A DNA stretch of 64,000 bases from positions 1,799,961 to 1,863,960 of the forward strand of contig CALNXK010000107.1 of NCBI GenBank assembly GCA_942486035.1. Reading direction: 5' to 3'. A program made the translations under genes and the position numbers. Below, one piece after another: positions 53,999 through 64,000 of this stretch (position 1 is the first letter of the stretch; the number at the start of each line of letters is the position of its first letter). The notes beneath the pieces are model-generated. The model did no database searches, was not told the DNA's origin, and saw only the letters and a list, made by a program, of their open reading frames with translations. The DNA comes from Porites lobata (taxonomy: Eukaryota > Cnidaria > Anthozoa > Scleractinia > Poritidae).

Positions 53999-54775
53999 TG
54001 TCCCCTGAAATCTACCCATCCGAGAAAATTTGGTACACCGACCGACCGACCGCCCGAGCGACTTTCCGTCCGCACCACAGGCATACCAATGAAAAATAAC
54101 TCAATCAACAGATATGACAAGCCAAATGCGACTCGAGATTATTTTGGCGGGAAATCGTATAGCCACCCGCGTCTTTCAAAGCAGAGACAACTAAAGAGTC
54201 AATCAACGGAAAGCGGAAATTGTTTCTGTATCCGTGTTGTCTAAAGTATTTAGTTTAGATTAATTGTCATGTCCACAAATTTGGAATATAGAGCAGGAGA
54301 AAGACAGAGAAAAAGAGAAAGTAGGCGGCAGGCCAGCGAAGCTAAACGAGAAAAAGGGCGACAGAGGTCTAGAGCGAGAGATAAAAAACAAAGTAGATAT
54401 TTTTTTGTTGGAAGAACAACATGAAAATTTTGTAGCGGCGGTGACAAAATGGGAAATGCTAGCGGCCATCAATGCAAGGTGAAAATGAGCGGCAGTGAAA
54501 AAAAAAGGGAACGAGAACACGTACGACATTTCCTCCATAAAAGGTGTAAGAAGGTTCTGGAAGTTTAACGTTGTAGTCGTGGAAAACAACGGCAAAGAAA
54601 AAAATGTGCTGCACGTGCAAAGTTACTTATTTCGCTAATTAGACCTATTGTTGTTTTTCACCATTCTCCGGCGTTGCCTTCGCCGCTTAGCATTACAGGA
54701 TTTTATATTTTTTTGAGCAAACTATAAATATTATCGAGAGCTTCGCTTTTATCCCTAGCTAAATCTATACATTAA
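53999..54775 (+). repeat. Dispersed ~750-bp repeat, copy 1
   Basis: Closely matches 59040-59790 in the same direction. Shared landmarks are CTACCCATCCGAGAAA, CGACCGACCG, TTATTTTGGCGGGAAAT, TAGATTAATTGTCATGTCCA, an AGAGAAAGACAGAGAAAAAG tract, GGAAGTTTAACGTTGTAGTCG and CTTCGCCGCTTAGCATTACA. Frames of 111 codons (minus) and 84 codons (plus) are unrelated to any protein I know. The ends are not resolved, so its class is unknown. Confidence 0.8.
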
Positions 54776-55016
54776 ATTTATGCAACCTTTATGTCTCATC
54801 TAAGGAACGACCTCTAGTTTCGGTATGAATTCGGTCTCTCAGTGGAATGCAACGGATAGCGCATGCGAACTCGTAGCCTCACAGGTTTCTGTGTACACCC
54901 CAGCTGTTTCTACCACGGACACTGAGGGGGGGGGGTGCTAAGTGATCGTCTCAGACAGGTATCCGCCTTACAGGGAGTCAACGGAAATGAATGAAAACAG
55001 TAAGGACCTACCCTTG

Positions 55017-55257
55017 GGCTATGTTCACGGTATACCGGACCGGAGAGCTTTTCGTGCCGACACGTAAACCTATCCGGTATAGTGTGAACACCTGATCCGA
55101 TATGTGACTCTCCACTTTAGAGATCGGCGCAGTGCAGCTTCGCTCCGTCACAGAAATCGAGCGGTGACAACCGTTCTGGTGTTTGACCAGAAGCCCTATC
55201 CGGTTATTTTTCGTACCAGAGTACCAGAGTAAAAGCTATCCGGTTGTGAACATAGCC
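55017..55257. mobile_element. MITE, GGCTATGTTCAC family, copy 1
   Basis: GGCTATGTTCAC at the left and GTGAACATAGCC at the right are exact inverted repeats. Inside, CTATCCGGTATAGTGTGAAC, CCTGATCCGATATGTGACTC and GCAGCTTCGCTCC are shared with 55547-55778 (reverse) and 9515-10040. No target duplication is obvious. Confidence 0.82.
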
Positions 55258-55546
55258 AGTGTCCGTTTTAAAGAAGCGTCCGTTAGGAGGGAAGATGAAT
55301 GCAAACTAGGCTAAAATTATCATGGTACACTTGCTGATGCGCAAATTGAACAAAACGTTCCAGACATCAGCCAGCCATTATACAAGCGGGAGCTTTAAAG
55401 TCAGAAGCATTTCAATACTCCTTCTGTTCCTTCTTAACTGTTTAAAGTGCTATTTTAGTGCCTTTCAGCAAGATAAGGCCATTAGTAGTGGATTAACATT
55501 GATACAATGTAACACTTCAGATCGATGATGTTCAAGTCAGTATTAA

Positions 55547-55778
55547 GCCCATGTTACAATATACCGGATAGCTTTTGTGCCGGCACAAAAACCATACCGG
55601 AGAGGGCCTCTGTTCACACATGAGAACGGTGCTTTAGGCGCGATTTCTGTGATGGAGCGAAGCTGCGCTGCGCGGATCTCTAAAGTGTAGAGTCACATAT
55701 CGGATCAGGTATTCACACTATACCGGATAACTTATCGTGTCAGCACGAAAAGCTATACCGTATAATGTGAACATAGCC
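55547..55778. mobile_element. MITE, GGCTATGTTCAC family, copy 2, between TTAA sites
   Basis: It is the reverse-oriented sister of 55017-55257. The right end GTGAACATAGCC is intact and the left is slightly decayed. TTAA is present on both sides (55543-55546 and 55779-55782), suggesting a piggyBac-like TTAA target. The first copy does not show this, so the assignment is tentative. Confidence 0.75.
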
Positions 55779-55876
55779 TTAATCGTGGAGATACTACGCC
55801 TAATAAGACTACTATACTCACACTCACAAATGAACAACTGAGATTGCCTCAGGAAAAAGAATGGAGACCGGTCTGA

Positions 55877-56034
55877 GATGTTGCTACACGGGACGATTCG
55901 CAACGACGATTTTTAGTGCAACACAGCGTTACAATGTTACAGCAATGTTGTAACTATTCGAAACAATGTCGCAACAATGTTGCAACGCTTTGTTGAGCTA
56001 AAAATCGTCGTTGCGAATAGTCTCGTGTAACATC
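55877..56034. mobile_element. Foldback MITE (GATGTTGCTACACGGG ends)
   Basis: GATGTTGCTACACGGGACGA pairs with the right end AGTCTCGTGTAACATC. ACGACGATTTTTAG pairs with CTAAAAATCGTCGT. The ~75-base centre repeats AACAATGTTGCAAC-type sequence. It is a compact, almost fully self-complementary element of 158 bp. Confidence 0.85.
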
Positions 56035-56169
56035 ACCTTTAAGACCCGAGGACGGCGACCGCAGTGAAAAAGTCGCTTACAAAAAGAAATTAGCGTTCTT
56101 TTAATCTTAATAAAAATTAATCGCTACCCACTTACTTTTTCAAATGCAGGCGAACTCTCCTTGAGTTGA

Positions 56170-56340
56170 ATTCCTTAGAACCATATCCAAATTCAGAAAG
56201 AGAGAGAAAATTTTATCGTCACTTGTTTACTCCATAAAACGTGGAGTTAGGCATTTTGACGTCGTAGTCGTGGAGTGACGGCAAAGAAATGTACAAAAAA
56301 AGTGTGCTCCACGTGCAAAGTTGTTGTTTTGCTAATTAAG
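56170..56340. repeat. Fragment of the 54.0/59.0 kb dispersed repeat
   Basis: CTCCATAAAACGTGGAGTT, CGTAGTCGTGGAGTGACGGC, AAGAAATGTACAAAAAAAGT and CACGTGCAAAG match the right part of the repeat at 53999-54775. Confidence 0.65.
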
Positions 56341-56520
56341 GCCCTGTCCACACGTATCCGTATTCGTTTGAAAACGCAACTTTTTTCTCCGTTTTCAAAC
56401 AAAATGCGCGTCCACTCGTAGTGTTTTCGCATCGTTTTCGCCTGTCCACAGGTATACGATGAATCTGTTTGAAAACGATAACTCACGTGACTGCGCATTC
56501 TTGACACATACGTGATTGCT
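56341..56520. mobile_element. Repeat with CCCTGTCCACACGTATCCG end
   Basis: GGCCCTGTCCACACGTATCC is followed by repeated GTTTGAAAACG and CGTTTTC words, with inner inverted similarity (AAAACGCAACTTTTTTCTCC and CCGTTTTCAAAC). It resembles a transposon end of the GGCCCTGT type. The opposite end is not visible. Confidence 0.45.
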
Positions 56521-56705
56521 ATTATAAGCCCGCGGAATAATAAATTGGCACCATCTTTGAATTTCTTTGCTGTGGGTTTATATTGTTGTGACGTTCTTCA
56601 AAGTCGCAGAAAAAGTTTAAGAGGGAATCCATCAGGAAACTGAGTCTTTTCAGTGGACAAAAACCTTGTAGTAGAATAATTTAAACAATATCGCATTCTT
56701 TTTTA

Positions 56706-57474
56706 CCCCTGGGTACGGCCACCTCTCTAATACGGACACCTCTCTATTACGGACAGTTTCCAATGTCCAGACAAAATTCTCACAAATTTTATTTGAAAAA
56801 AACCTCTATAATACGGACAACGGACACTAAATCTCGGCCCCGGAGAGTAAATTCGTATAAACTTAACCTCTTTATTGGGACACTGAGGTGATCAAGTGAA
56901 TCCCGAATCCCGATCAGGTGAATCTGCACAGTGTGAATCCCGTCTAGTCTGTCTGATGAGCTATGCAAGCTGATAAAAGTCATATAAAGCCCAGTCGCTG
57001 TATACCAAACAACGATTTGCGAAAGGTGTACAGGGGAACATAAACGAATTTTTGAAAGTTTCAATAACCACAGACAGCGTAAAGATCTTTTCTATTACAT
57101 TTTGTACTCTAGTTACTGTTTACTGCGCTTGCAAAATAGCGAAAGACGCTTTCAGAATTGTGCTTTGTGTTACAACTTTTTGCATGCAGCATTGCGCTGC
57201 TCGTTTCGTTTTACAACAGTTATTTGTTTGTAGCTGAGATGTACAATCTTGTATGCTACTCAAGTAAAAGACAGTGGCCTCTGTACTCTGAATTAATACC
57301 TTTAAATGCAGTTTAAAGACGAGTGTGAGCCTTGTTTTAGCTACTGAACACTTAAAACTGTAAGTGGAGTCATAAAAGTGACGTCATGATAGTGACCTCT
57401 TTTATACGGACACCTCTCTAATACGAACACTTCGCTCTGCATTCCCTCGGTGTCCGTATTAGAGAGGTTCGACT
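56706..57474. mobile_element. pogo/Tc1-like element (CTCTCTAATACGGACA ends)
   Basis: The left part carries CCACCTCTCTAATACGGACA twice over. The right end is TGTCCGTATTAGAGAGGTTCGACTG followed by TA; its mirror is CAGTCGAACC. TA also precedes the left end. About 500 bases inside are not repetitive and show no transposase motif. Confidence 0.7.
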
Positions 57475-57479
57475 GTACT

Positions 57480-59035
57480 GGATTTATAGTAATTTGGCAC
57501 GTTCACGTTTAAACGAGTCTTGTACTCATCCGTGTAACAAACCTACCTACCTTAATATACTGTCCTGTGTTCCCGTCCCGTCCTCGATTTTTAGTACAGT
57601 TGTTGAATCTTCTAGCGAGCATTAGTGAGACACCATGCTACTCTTTATGAAGCAGAAAAATCCGAAATTTTGTTTTTAAGTTTTTCGCATGCAAACTCTT
57701 GAGCGTGCGCATTGTTATGTTTGACGTCGCCTAGACTTTCAATTTCATGGGTAAATGGAATCAGCGGACAAAAGTGCCAAACGAAAAATAAAGCGTCAAG
57801 TCTTTAATTTCTTTTTTATTATTACAATTTTTTACCATAATACTATAGCACTCTCTTTTCTGGTAATCTAATCAGGCTTCATACAAGTTCATTTGTAGCT
57901 GGCCTTTTACTGTAACGTCTTCCAAATTCAACGCGAGCCCGTTCTTTAAAAGTCCCGGAATCCGGAATCCACGGTAAGCGTCGCGCTTCGGCTCGCACGT
58001 GCACAGTTTATGAGATTTACCCTTTAAGACTCAAGACCTTGAAAACCATACCCTGTTCAGCGGCACATACCCTTCTAGGCCAAATAAGGTAGTGCCGCCC
58101 AAGGTGTAACCTCCGCCCTACGCATGGGGTTTATACGTTGTTGTTGCAATTAATCGTTAATAGTTATTTTCTTCTTTTCTCTCATTTCACTTTCATTTAT
58201 TTTTTGTTTTAAAGATAACAATTGGGTGATACGGCAGAGGAATCTGAAAACTACCCCCAAGAACTGTTTCCGGTCGAAGTAAGTATTCAGCAATGAAAAG
58301 GAAGGTATTTCACCAGCGTAGGCAATTTCATCTAATGGCATTCGGGACAACTATGCAAAATAGAATGAGACGTTGTAAAACAATTAGTTGATAGCCGACT
58401 AAACGGCACATGGAGACAGTTCTTAGCGTCAGGGTTATTAGAGGGAAACTTTGTACCTCGCTGAAAACACTTTTTGGCCATCAAAAGCATACCAAGATAA
58501 GTTTGGATACAAACTAGGTGTGTGATGTTCCTGGTTTTGAGGAAGTAGAATGTGTACAGACCCCCCTCCCCTCAGGGAAAATCGGAGAAGGGGCCCCCTC
58601 TTCGATGTACGTGTGAAGCTCAATCTCTCAATGAACAGGTCAACGTAACGGTTTTGTTTTGAAGGGTATATTCTTCTTATTACAAAATGCCAAATTTATT
58701 TCAATTGGCCCTTATATTTAAAGTTAGAAACAAAACTCCTACTCTTTTATTAAGCGTTACCAAAAACAAAAAAAATCAATTCACATTCCTCAGAGTTTGA
58801 TTTTTCTTAACGGCAAATATGGCCAAGTATGACATTTGTCATCGCATTTGTTACGTTTGACATTTGTTGTTTGCCGTTTTCGACGAGTGTTCTAACTAGC
58901 CTGTAAGGAAGCTCTCCATCTTAAGTGGAGAGCGAAGGGAACCGCCAGAACACGCGAGAGAGCAAATTTCCCCCAATTGGAGAGATTTTTTAGCGAAGCT
59001 CCACGCGCGAGCGTAGCTCGATAAAAGAAAATGTG
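57480..59035. other. No gene seen; repeat fragment near 58.05 kb
   Basis: 58040-58110 is a reverse fragment of the hAT-like MITE at 45852 (AAAACCATACCCTGTTCAGC). Minus frames at 58150-58350 (66 codons) and 58438-58623 (61 codons) have ordinary composition but no recognisable domain or splice connection. Confidence 0.35.
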
Positions 59036-59039
59036 GTAA

Positions 59040-59790
59040 TCTACCCATCCGAGAAATTTTGGTAATCGCGTGACCGTACGTCCGACCGACCGCTCGTCCG
59101 TCCGAACCACAGGCAAACCAATGCAAAATAACTCAATCAATGGGTATAGCAACCCAAATGCAACTCGAGGTTATTTTGGCGGGAAATTGCATAGCCACCC
59201 GCATCTTTGTGAGGCAGAGAATAAAGAGTCAATAAAGATTAAAACGGAAAGCAGAAATGGTTTTCGTATCCGTGTTATCTTAAGTATTAAGCTTAGATTA
59301 ATTGTCATGTCCAAAAGTTTGGAATATAGAGAAAGAGAAAGACAGAGAAAAAGAGAAAGGAGGCGACAGGCCATCGAAGCTAAAGGATAAAAAGCACGAC
59401 AGAGAGCTAGAGAGAGAGATGAAAAACAAAGGAGACAATTTTTTGTGGAAGAAGAATGTGAAAATTTTGCACCTGAGAAAATGAGAAATGCTAGCGGCCA
59501 CCAAGGTGAAAATGAGCGGCAGTGAAAAAAAAAGAGTGAACAAGAACAAGTAGGAAAGTTCCTCCATAAAACGTGTAACTAGGAAGTTTCTGGAAGTTTC
59601 ACGTTGTAGTCGTGTAAAACAACGGCAAAGAAATGTACAAAAAAAGGTGTGTTGCACGTCTAAAAGTTTCTTTTTTGTTGTTTTTTCACCGTTCTCGTTG
59701 CCTTCGCCGCTTAGCATTACACGATTTATATTTTGTTTGAGCAAACTATAAATATTACCGAGAGCTTCGCCTTTATCCCTGGCTAAATTT
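59040..59790 (+). repeat. Dispersed ~750-bp repeat, copy 2
   Basis: Second copy of the repeat at 53999, aligned from ATCTACCCATCCGAGAAA to GCTTCGCCTTTATCCCTGGC. Plus frames in the shared Arg/Glu-rich tract (RERERQRKRERRRQ) and the 148-codon minus Phe/Ser-rich frame come from a purine-rich strand rather than a gene. Confidence 0.8.
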
Positions 59791-59794
59791 ATAT

Positions 59795-61495
59795 ATTAAC
59801 GTAAACGAAAACTTGAGGAAGAGCTATTTGTTGATTGACTGTTGTTGGATACGTTGTAATCATTATGAGCATATCTGATGTTTTGCGTTCTCCCTTCTGC
59901 CATAAAAGTGATACTTAACCTCTGTAATGCCGTTTGTTGACAGAACTTTCAACTCAGCCATTAGTTTAGAACGATCATTAGTAGTTTGGTAGTCAGCCAA
60001 GCGCGGTCATTGCACGCGTGCTGAACAAGAATGCTGTATCATGACAGGCTAGAAACAATAGACAACTCCCAAAGCACAAACTCAGCCAAAACGCTAAAGA
60101 TCTTCAATGTTTACTCAAGTTTGGGCTTATAGAAGATAATGTCACAGTTTTTCAATGACCATGAAATTCACAGTCCGGGTAGTTAGTTAATCAATTGTGG
60201 CCCTGAAAAAACTTGAAGGAAAAAAAATTACGATTTTTTAAGAAAATGCTTTTTTCGTGAGAAGGACTCTTCAACGCTGACAAACGTCAATAAATAGCAA
60301 AAACTATAATTTCTATATGTTTGCTTTGCTCGAAATCGCGCGCATTTACAAGGCCCTAAAGCTTTTTGCTGACTTGCAAGGACCCATCTGTTATAACGAT
60401 CCCCAAAATAAAGTGATCGGTCTCATAGTTTATTAGATATAATCGTGTTAAGTTTGCTTATCATTTTCGCACTGAATTATGACCTAAATTTGGAAACCGC
60501 TGAATTTCTCGAATTGGGTCTTTGCGATTTTGGTGAAACTCTGTTCAGCGCAAGGCACTAATGCGCACTATGTGTAGCCGAGAGATTTTCACAAAAAAAT
60601 GCCGGCAACAGCAGATTTTCGACTCAGACCTCAAAAGGAGCGTGGCATTATAACCACGTGACATTTACTCTGATCGCCAAAATTTTATGTTATATTGTAG
60701 ATTGATCTATATGTTATCCATTCTATGTGTTAGACTTACGATAAAAGTAAAGGTGGGGATACCAGAGAGCTTCAAAGTAGGATGGTACCCCCCCAAAAAA
60801 AACTGGGTCGAGTCACCTTAAGATAAGGTCATGAGCTATTTTTAAGTGGTTTTCTAGTTACTTTAAGATCGGTAAATATCATTGGTTAATTCATGGTGTC
60901 TGAGGAATAAACTCAAACCCTTCTGTGGCTTACAATTACTGAGCCATAACGTAATCATGCACTTTCTATTTTCTGCCGCTGTCATTGTCCTAGTTCCAGT
61001 TCACCGATTCTTGGCTGGCAAATCGTGCACATTAATGAGGGAGAAGGGAAACTAGCTCTTTTTAGCACGAGGGACAATGTTTTACTTACCCCACTCCCCT
61101 CCTACTCCTACACAATTACTTTGGTTTCCCTTTTTATTGCGGGCGACAAGAGAAGCCCGCAATCCTAATCTCCAGGTTATTATTACACATACGTCGCATG
61201 TATATAGCCAGCATTCGTTTGGACTTCCATTAAGAATGAATGGAATGCACAGAACGCAATTTTGATCACGCGCGCTTTGACTATCTGCCACGAAAAACTT
61301 ACGCAAAGCATAGCAATGGAGCAAAAGTGTTTTGACCTTCGATCGTTGTCGCCTGCACTCTCTAACCTTTGGTTATTTCTAGTCTTATTTTTATTTTTCC
61401 TTCACCACATTGACCCCACTTTGACTCTACATCGACCCAACATCCACCTTCAACTTATATTTTCAACACAACTTTGTGAATAGTGAAACTATGTA
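59795..61495. other. No gene seen
   Basis: Several frames under 80 codons have no support. CCCCCCCAAAAAAAA lies at 60789. A GCGGGC..GCCCGC short inverted repeat flanks 61138-61160. Confidence 0.35.
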
Positions 61496-61499
61496 CCCC

Positions 61500-61718
61500 T
61501 ACCACCACCGACAAATTTTTATTGTTATCCCCCCACCACCACCACCACTACAGTTCTTTTGTTTTCCCTCCTCCACCACCACCACCGCATTTCTATTGTT
61601 ATCCCTCCTCCACCACCAACACCACCACATTTCTATTGTTTTCCCTCCACCACCACCACCACATTTCTGTTGTTTCTCTCCACCACCACCATCACCGCAT
61701 TTCTATTGTTTTCCCTAA
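61500..61718. repeat. CCACCA-rich minisatellite, ~35-50 bp unit
   Basis: Units consist of CCACCACCACC, then GCATTTCTATTGTT and ATCCCTCC or TTCCCTCC, about five copies with variable numbers of CCA. Ser/His/Pro frames over it are artefacts. Confidence 0.88.
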
Positions 61719-61899
61719 TTGAGAGATTAATGCCTTTTTATTTTCTTCTGCCCTTTTTTTTATTAAAGATGGACGATGGAATTGTTCAACAGGCAGACAG
61801 TTTATTTGTCTTGACATTTCTGCTGTTTATCTTCCTACAGAAGAAAAGACGCCGCTTATCCTGACAGATCCTGAGACTTGATTGTTTTCCGACAAATCC

Positions 61900-62115
61900 C
61901 TCGGCTTATGTTCCTATGAATTGGCGAAAGAAATAGACAGCAGGCTATGTACGTTTGGTACAGTTAGGAACAAGCTTTGTCTTCAGCTAACTCATAGGCC
62001 ATTTCCAAGTTGCCTCAAGCCTCTGTTTCAAAACGAGGCTAAGTTCAACGCCATTGATATGAAAATGATTTTTTTTATTCTCATGCAAATAAAACTCATA
62101 GCACATGCTAACGTT
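61900..62115. repeat. Probable dispersed repeat fragment
   Basis: AACTCATAGGCCATTTCCAA, CAAAACGAGGCTAAGTTCAA and ATTCTCATGCAAATAAAACT read like a dispersed repeat that I recall from coral genomes. No second copy exists in the window to prove it. A 103-codon frame runs across it and is not called. Confidence 0.3.
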
Positions 62116-62802
62116 TTTTTCTTGTCTTTTCTCTTTTTTTTTGTTAGAAGGAAAACCAGCGTCTCAAAAAGAGCAGGGCTAACTCAAGCTTAATAGGCTT
62201 AACACCTCACTATGTTATGTTATCAGCATCCAATGACTGTAAAACAATTGTAAATATATTTTGTGATAGATTATTATCGTACACTTATTTTTTAAGTTTT
62301 TGCTGTAAAAAACTCTAGGAATTTATTTTAAATCTTGGTAAAAAGAAAGAAATGCGATTGAGTTAATTCAACAACTTCAAACAACAAGCATTGTAGATGT
62401 GTTTAAATATTCTCACTGCAAACTTTAGATTTTTGTTATGTATCAAAATATTTCTCAGGCACATTTTCTTACGTTTTTCTTACTCCTCATCAAGAAACTA
62501 TTTTAAAATGGCAATCTTGTCATTTATTTATAATTTCTGAGGTATTGTCACGTTAACTGCTGATAATTGACAAACGAGTCCCGTTCTTCCCTAAGAAAAC
62601 TCCTTTTTTATAGTATGCCCTTGTGTTAAATCTTGTCAAAGATAAAAAAAATAATCGTGGTTTGATTCTTGGTATTGTTTAAAGGGGTGCAAGAAACGTC
62701 CTTCGCTATACCTCACTCACCTAATCTGCACCAAGTTCAACCGTGAAAAGGTACTCACAAATCATGAATTTCAGTATCCCAGTGTAAGACGATGTAACAA
62801 AT

Positions 62803-63216
62803 ATGATACCGAATACGCGTGATTCTAAGACCTTCGTCCAGCGGAGTCCACGAATGGGACAGCTTAATTCCATGAGACATTATCAGGAGCCCATCAATTA
62901 TGTAATGCAGTGTGTAAGATTAAATGATTTGAATAAAGGACTCAGACAGAGAGAAGACTTGTTTGGAATATTTTTTACTTCTACAACAAAAGAGACAAGA
63001 TGCAGTGTCTTTTTTTCACCCCTTAAAAAGAGAAAGTTAATTTACATGACACACTCGCAACGTGAGCTTGGGACGCCTGTGGTTATACGCGCGCACTTCA
63101 CTGTTTACTCTGTGGTCATGCGCGGTAAGTTTGACCTCGTTCAGTCAGAGAGTCAGGTTTATGTCATTGGACCAGAGGAAGAACTCGTGATCGACTCGTT
63201 CAGACCTGATCAGTAG
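62803..63216 (+). CDS. Hypothetical protein, 137 codons
   Basis: This is the best single open frame for a host gene. The ATG has A at -3. Composition is balanced, without repeats, and the frame closes with TAG. The N-terminal ~25 residues are basic and polar. The middle has RLNDLNKGLRQREDLFGIFF followed by a basic PLKKRKL, a possible nuclear signal. The C-terminal half alternates hydrophobic and charged residues as in a beta-rich fold (VVIRAHFTVYSVVMRGKFDL, then YVIGPEEELVIDSF). No signal peptide or membrane segment is seen. I do not recognise the family. A GTAAGT inside (63125) could be a donor, so the real gene may be spliced. It could also be an old transposon or viral relic. Confidence 0.42.
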   Translation: MIPNTRDSKTFVQRSPRMGQLNSMRHYQEPINYVMQCVRLNDLNKGLRQREDLFGIFFTSTTKETRCSVFFSPLKKRKLIYMTHSQRELGTPVVIRAHFTVYSVVMRGKFDLVQSESQVYVIGPEEELVIDSFRPDQ

Positions 63217-64000
63217 CTCTGACTTACAATTGTTTTTCAACACATTTCGGCAGTTTTACTTTTTTAGATAATATACAGCTGGCTGATTTTTGAAAACAAA
63301 CCTAACGAACTTTGCAGCCATTTGGGAAAAAAAGGCCTAAAAGGCCGCAAGGTTTTTATTTTGCGCTTGAGCTCAAATCACGCCGGCGAAGGAACAGGAA
63401 AGGAGAGAAAAAGAAAAGAGCGAAAAGATGGAAAGTGGGAGACGAGAAAAAAAAAAATGGTTGCACTCTTAGTTTTTGTAATGGCTACTTTGGGAGATAG
63501 TTGTTTTCCTCACAAAGGAGGGGCTTCGATTACTAATATGGCATTGCGCAGTCCTAATCAGGGATATAGCCACGTCGTATGCAGGTTACCCGGCAATCTA
63601 GGCTCAAAACGTCATACCGACCAAATGTCATTGCTAAAGAACTGTTTGGTAAAACTTTAAAACTACGCATTCTGGTTTTTCAACTAAACTTTCTACAAAT
63701 CAATTTTGGTATTTGTTTGTTTGCTGCATCTTGTTCTTGTTAGCGTACCACAATTCTTTGACTCGTGTTTGAATCAAATTATATTGAATAAGCCGCCATA
63801 AACATTCTAGCTATGTCAACAAGAAAACAAGGCAAGGTTTTATAAAATGAAAAAGCGTAAACAGTGTCTTTTCTACAAATGTAGGAACGTCTTTCTTGGA
63901 AAAGTGAACAACAATCGCAAATTCGAATAGAATAGCTTCGTATATTTCATTTTTCAAGGAGATAGTAGGGAGAAAGGGAAAAACAGATCATAAGGTAGGT
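63217..64000. other. No gene called
   Basis: A 112-codon plus frame at 63322-63660 is very Lys/Arg-rich in its first half because of a purine-rich tract, and ordinary in the second (CRLPGNLGSKRHTDQMSLL). GGCCTAAAAGGCC at 63332 is a short palindrome. Evidence is too weak for a call. Confidence 0.3.

Noticed and set aside
59298..59744. 148-codon minus frame rich in Phe and Ser
   Set aside because: It lies in the dispersed repeat and reads the complement of an AGAGAAAG tract; the frame is not kept in the sister copy at 54.3 kb.
61476..61864. Overlapping Pro/His/Tyr-rich frames
   Set aside because: Three frames of the CCACCA minisatellite are open at once.

Overview
This 64 kb window comes from an animal genome. 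It is AT-rich, intron- and repeat-rich and crowded with short inverted-repeat transposons. The combination of a Gmr1-like Ty3/gypsy element, CR1/L2-type LINE pieces, a tRNA-derived SINE and pogo/hAT/Mutator-like MITEs suggests a marine invertebrate, most likely a cnidarian such as a stony coral. The organism call is an inference from sequence character, not a database match. No complete conventional gene is certain here. The host-gene candidates are one 137-codon open frame near 62.8 kb and a few exon-like blocks.

Layout. 1-9.0 kb: a tandem array of decayed LTR retrotransposon copies (LTR-internal-LTR-internal-LTR-internal-LTR tail). Read together, the copies show gag (coiled coil, SCAN-like capsid, CCHC knuckle), protease, integrase, reverse transcriptase and RNase H. 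One uninterrupted reading frame joins the integrase C-terminus directly to the RT N-terminus, and RNase H ends the polyprotein. That is the unusual integrase-before-RT order of Gmr1-like elements. A Mutator-like MITE sits between the first LTR and the primer-binding site, and a sister copy lies at 11.55 kb with a perfect 9-bp target duplication. 9.0-12.2 kb: a LINE fragment and nested foldback elements. 12.7-16.7 kb: exon-like blocks, a cluster of E2F-like sites, a 66-bp minisatellite and a perfect 53-bp palindrome carrying two octamer motifs.

18-27 kb: a MITE with a perfect 9-bp duplication, two LINE RT fragments on the minus strand, and the first 9-bp minisatellite arrays. 27-36 kb: mostly unannotated DNA with an inverted repeat pair 2.2 kb apart, tandem duplications and a foldback MITE. 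36.7-45.9 kb: about 7 kb of satellites built on an AGTC core (9-bp units, then CAGT tetramers in 60-72 bp higher-order units, then a ~70-bp unit), including a duplicated block and two MITEs. The 9-bp arrays change orientation between 23.4 and 25.3 kb.

46-64 kb: a dense field of foldback elements. These include an 834-bp element filled with 39-bp repeats that are themselves hairpins, a minus-strand SINE, two copies of a ~750-bp dispersed repeat, a TTAA-flanked element, and a possible minus-strand first exon at 52.7-53.0 kb. The long open frames over the 9-, 39- and 66-bp arrays arise because the repeat lengths are multiples of three; they should not be annotated as proteins.
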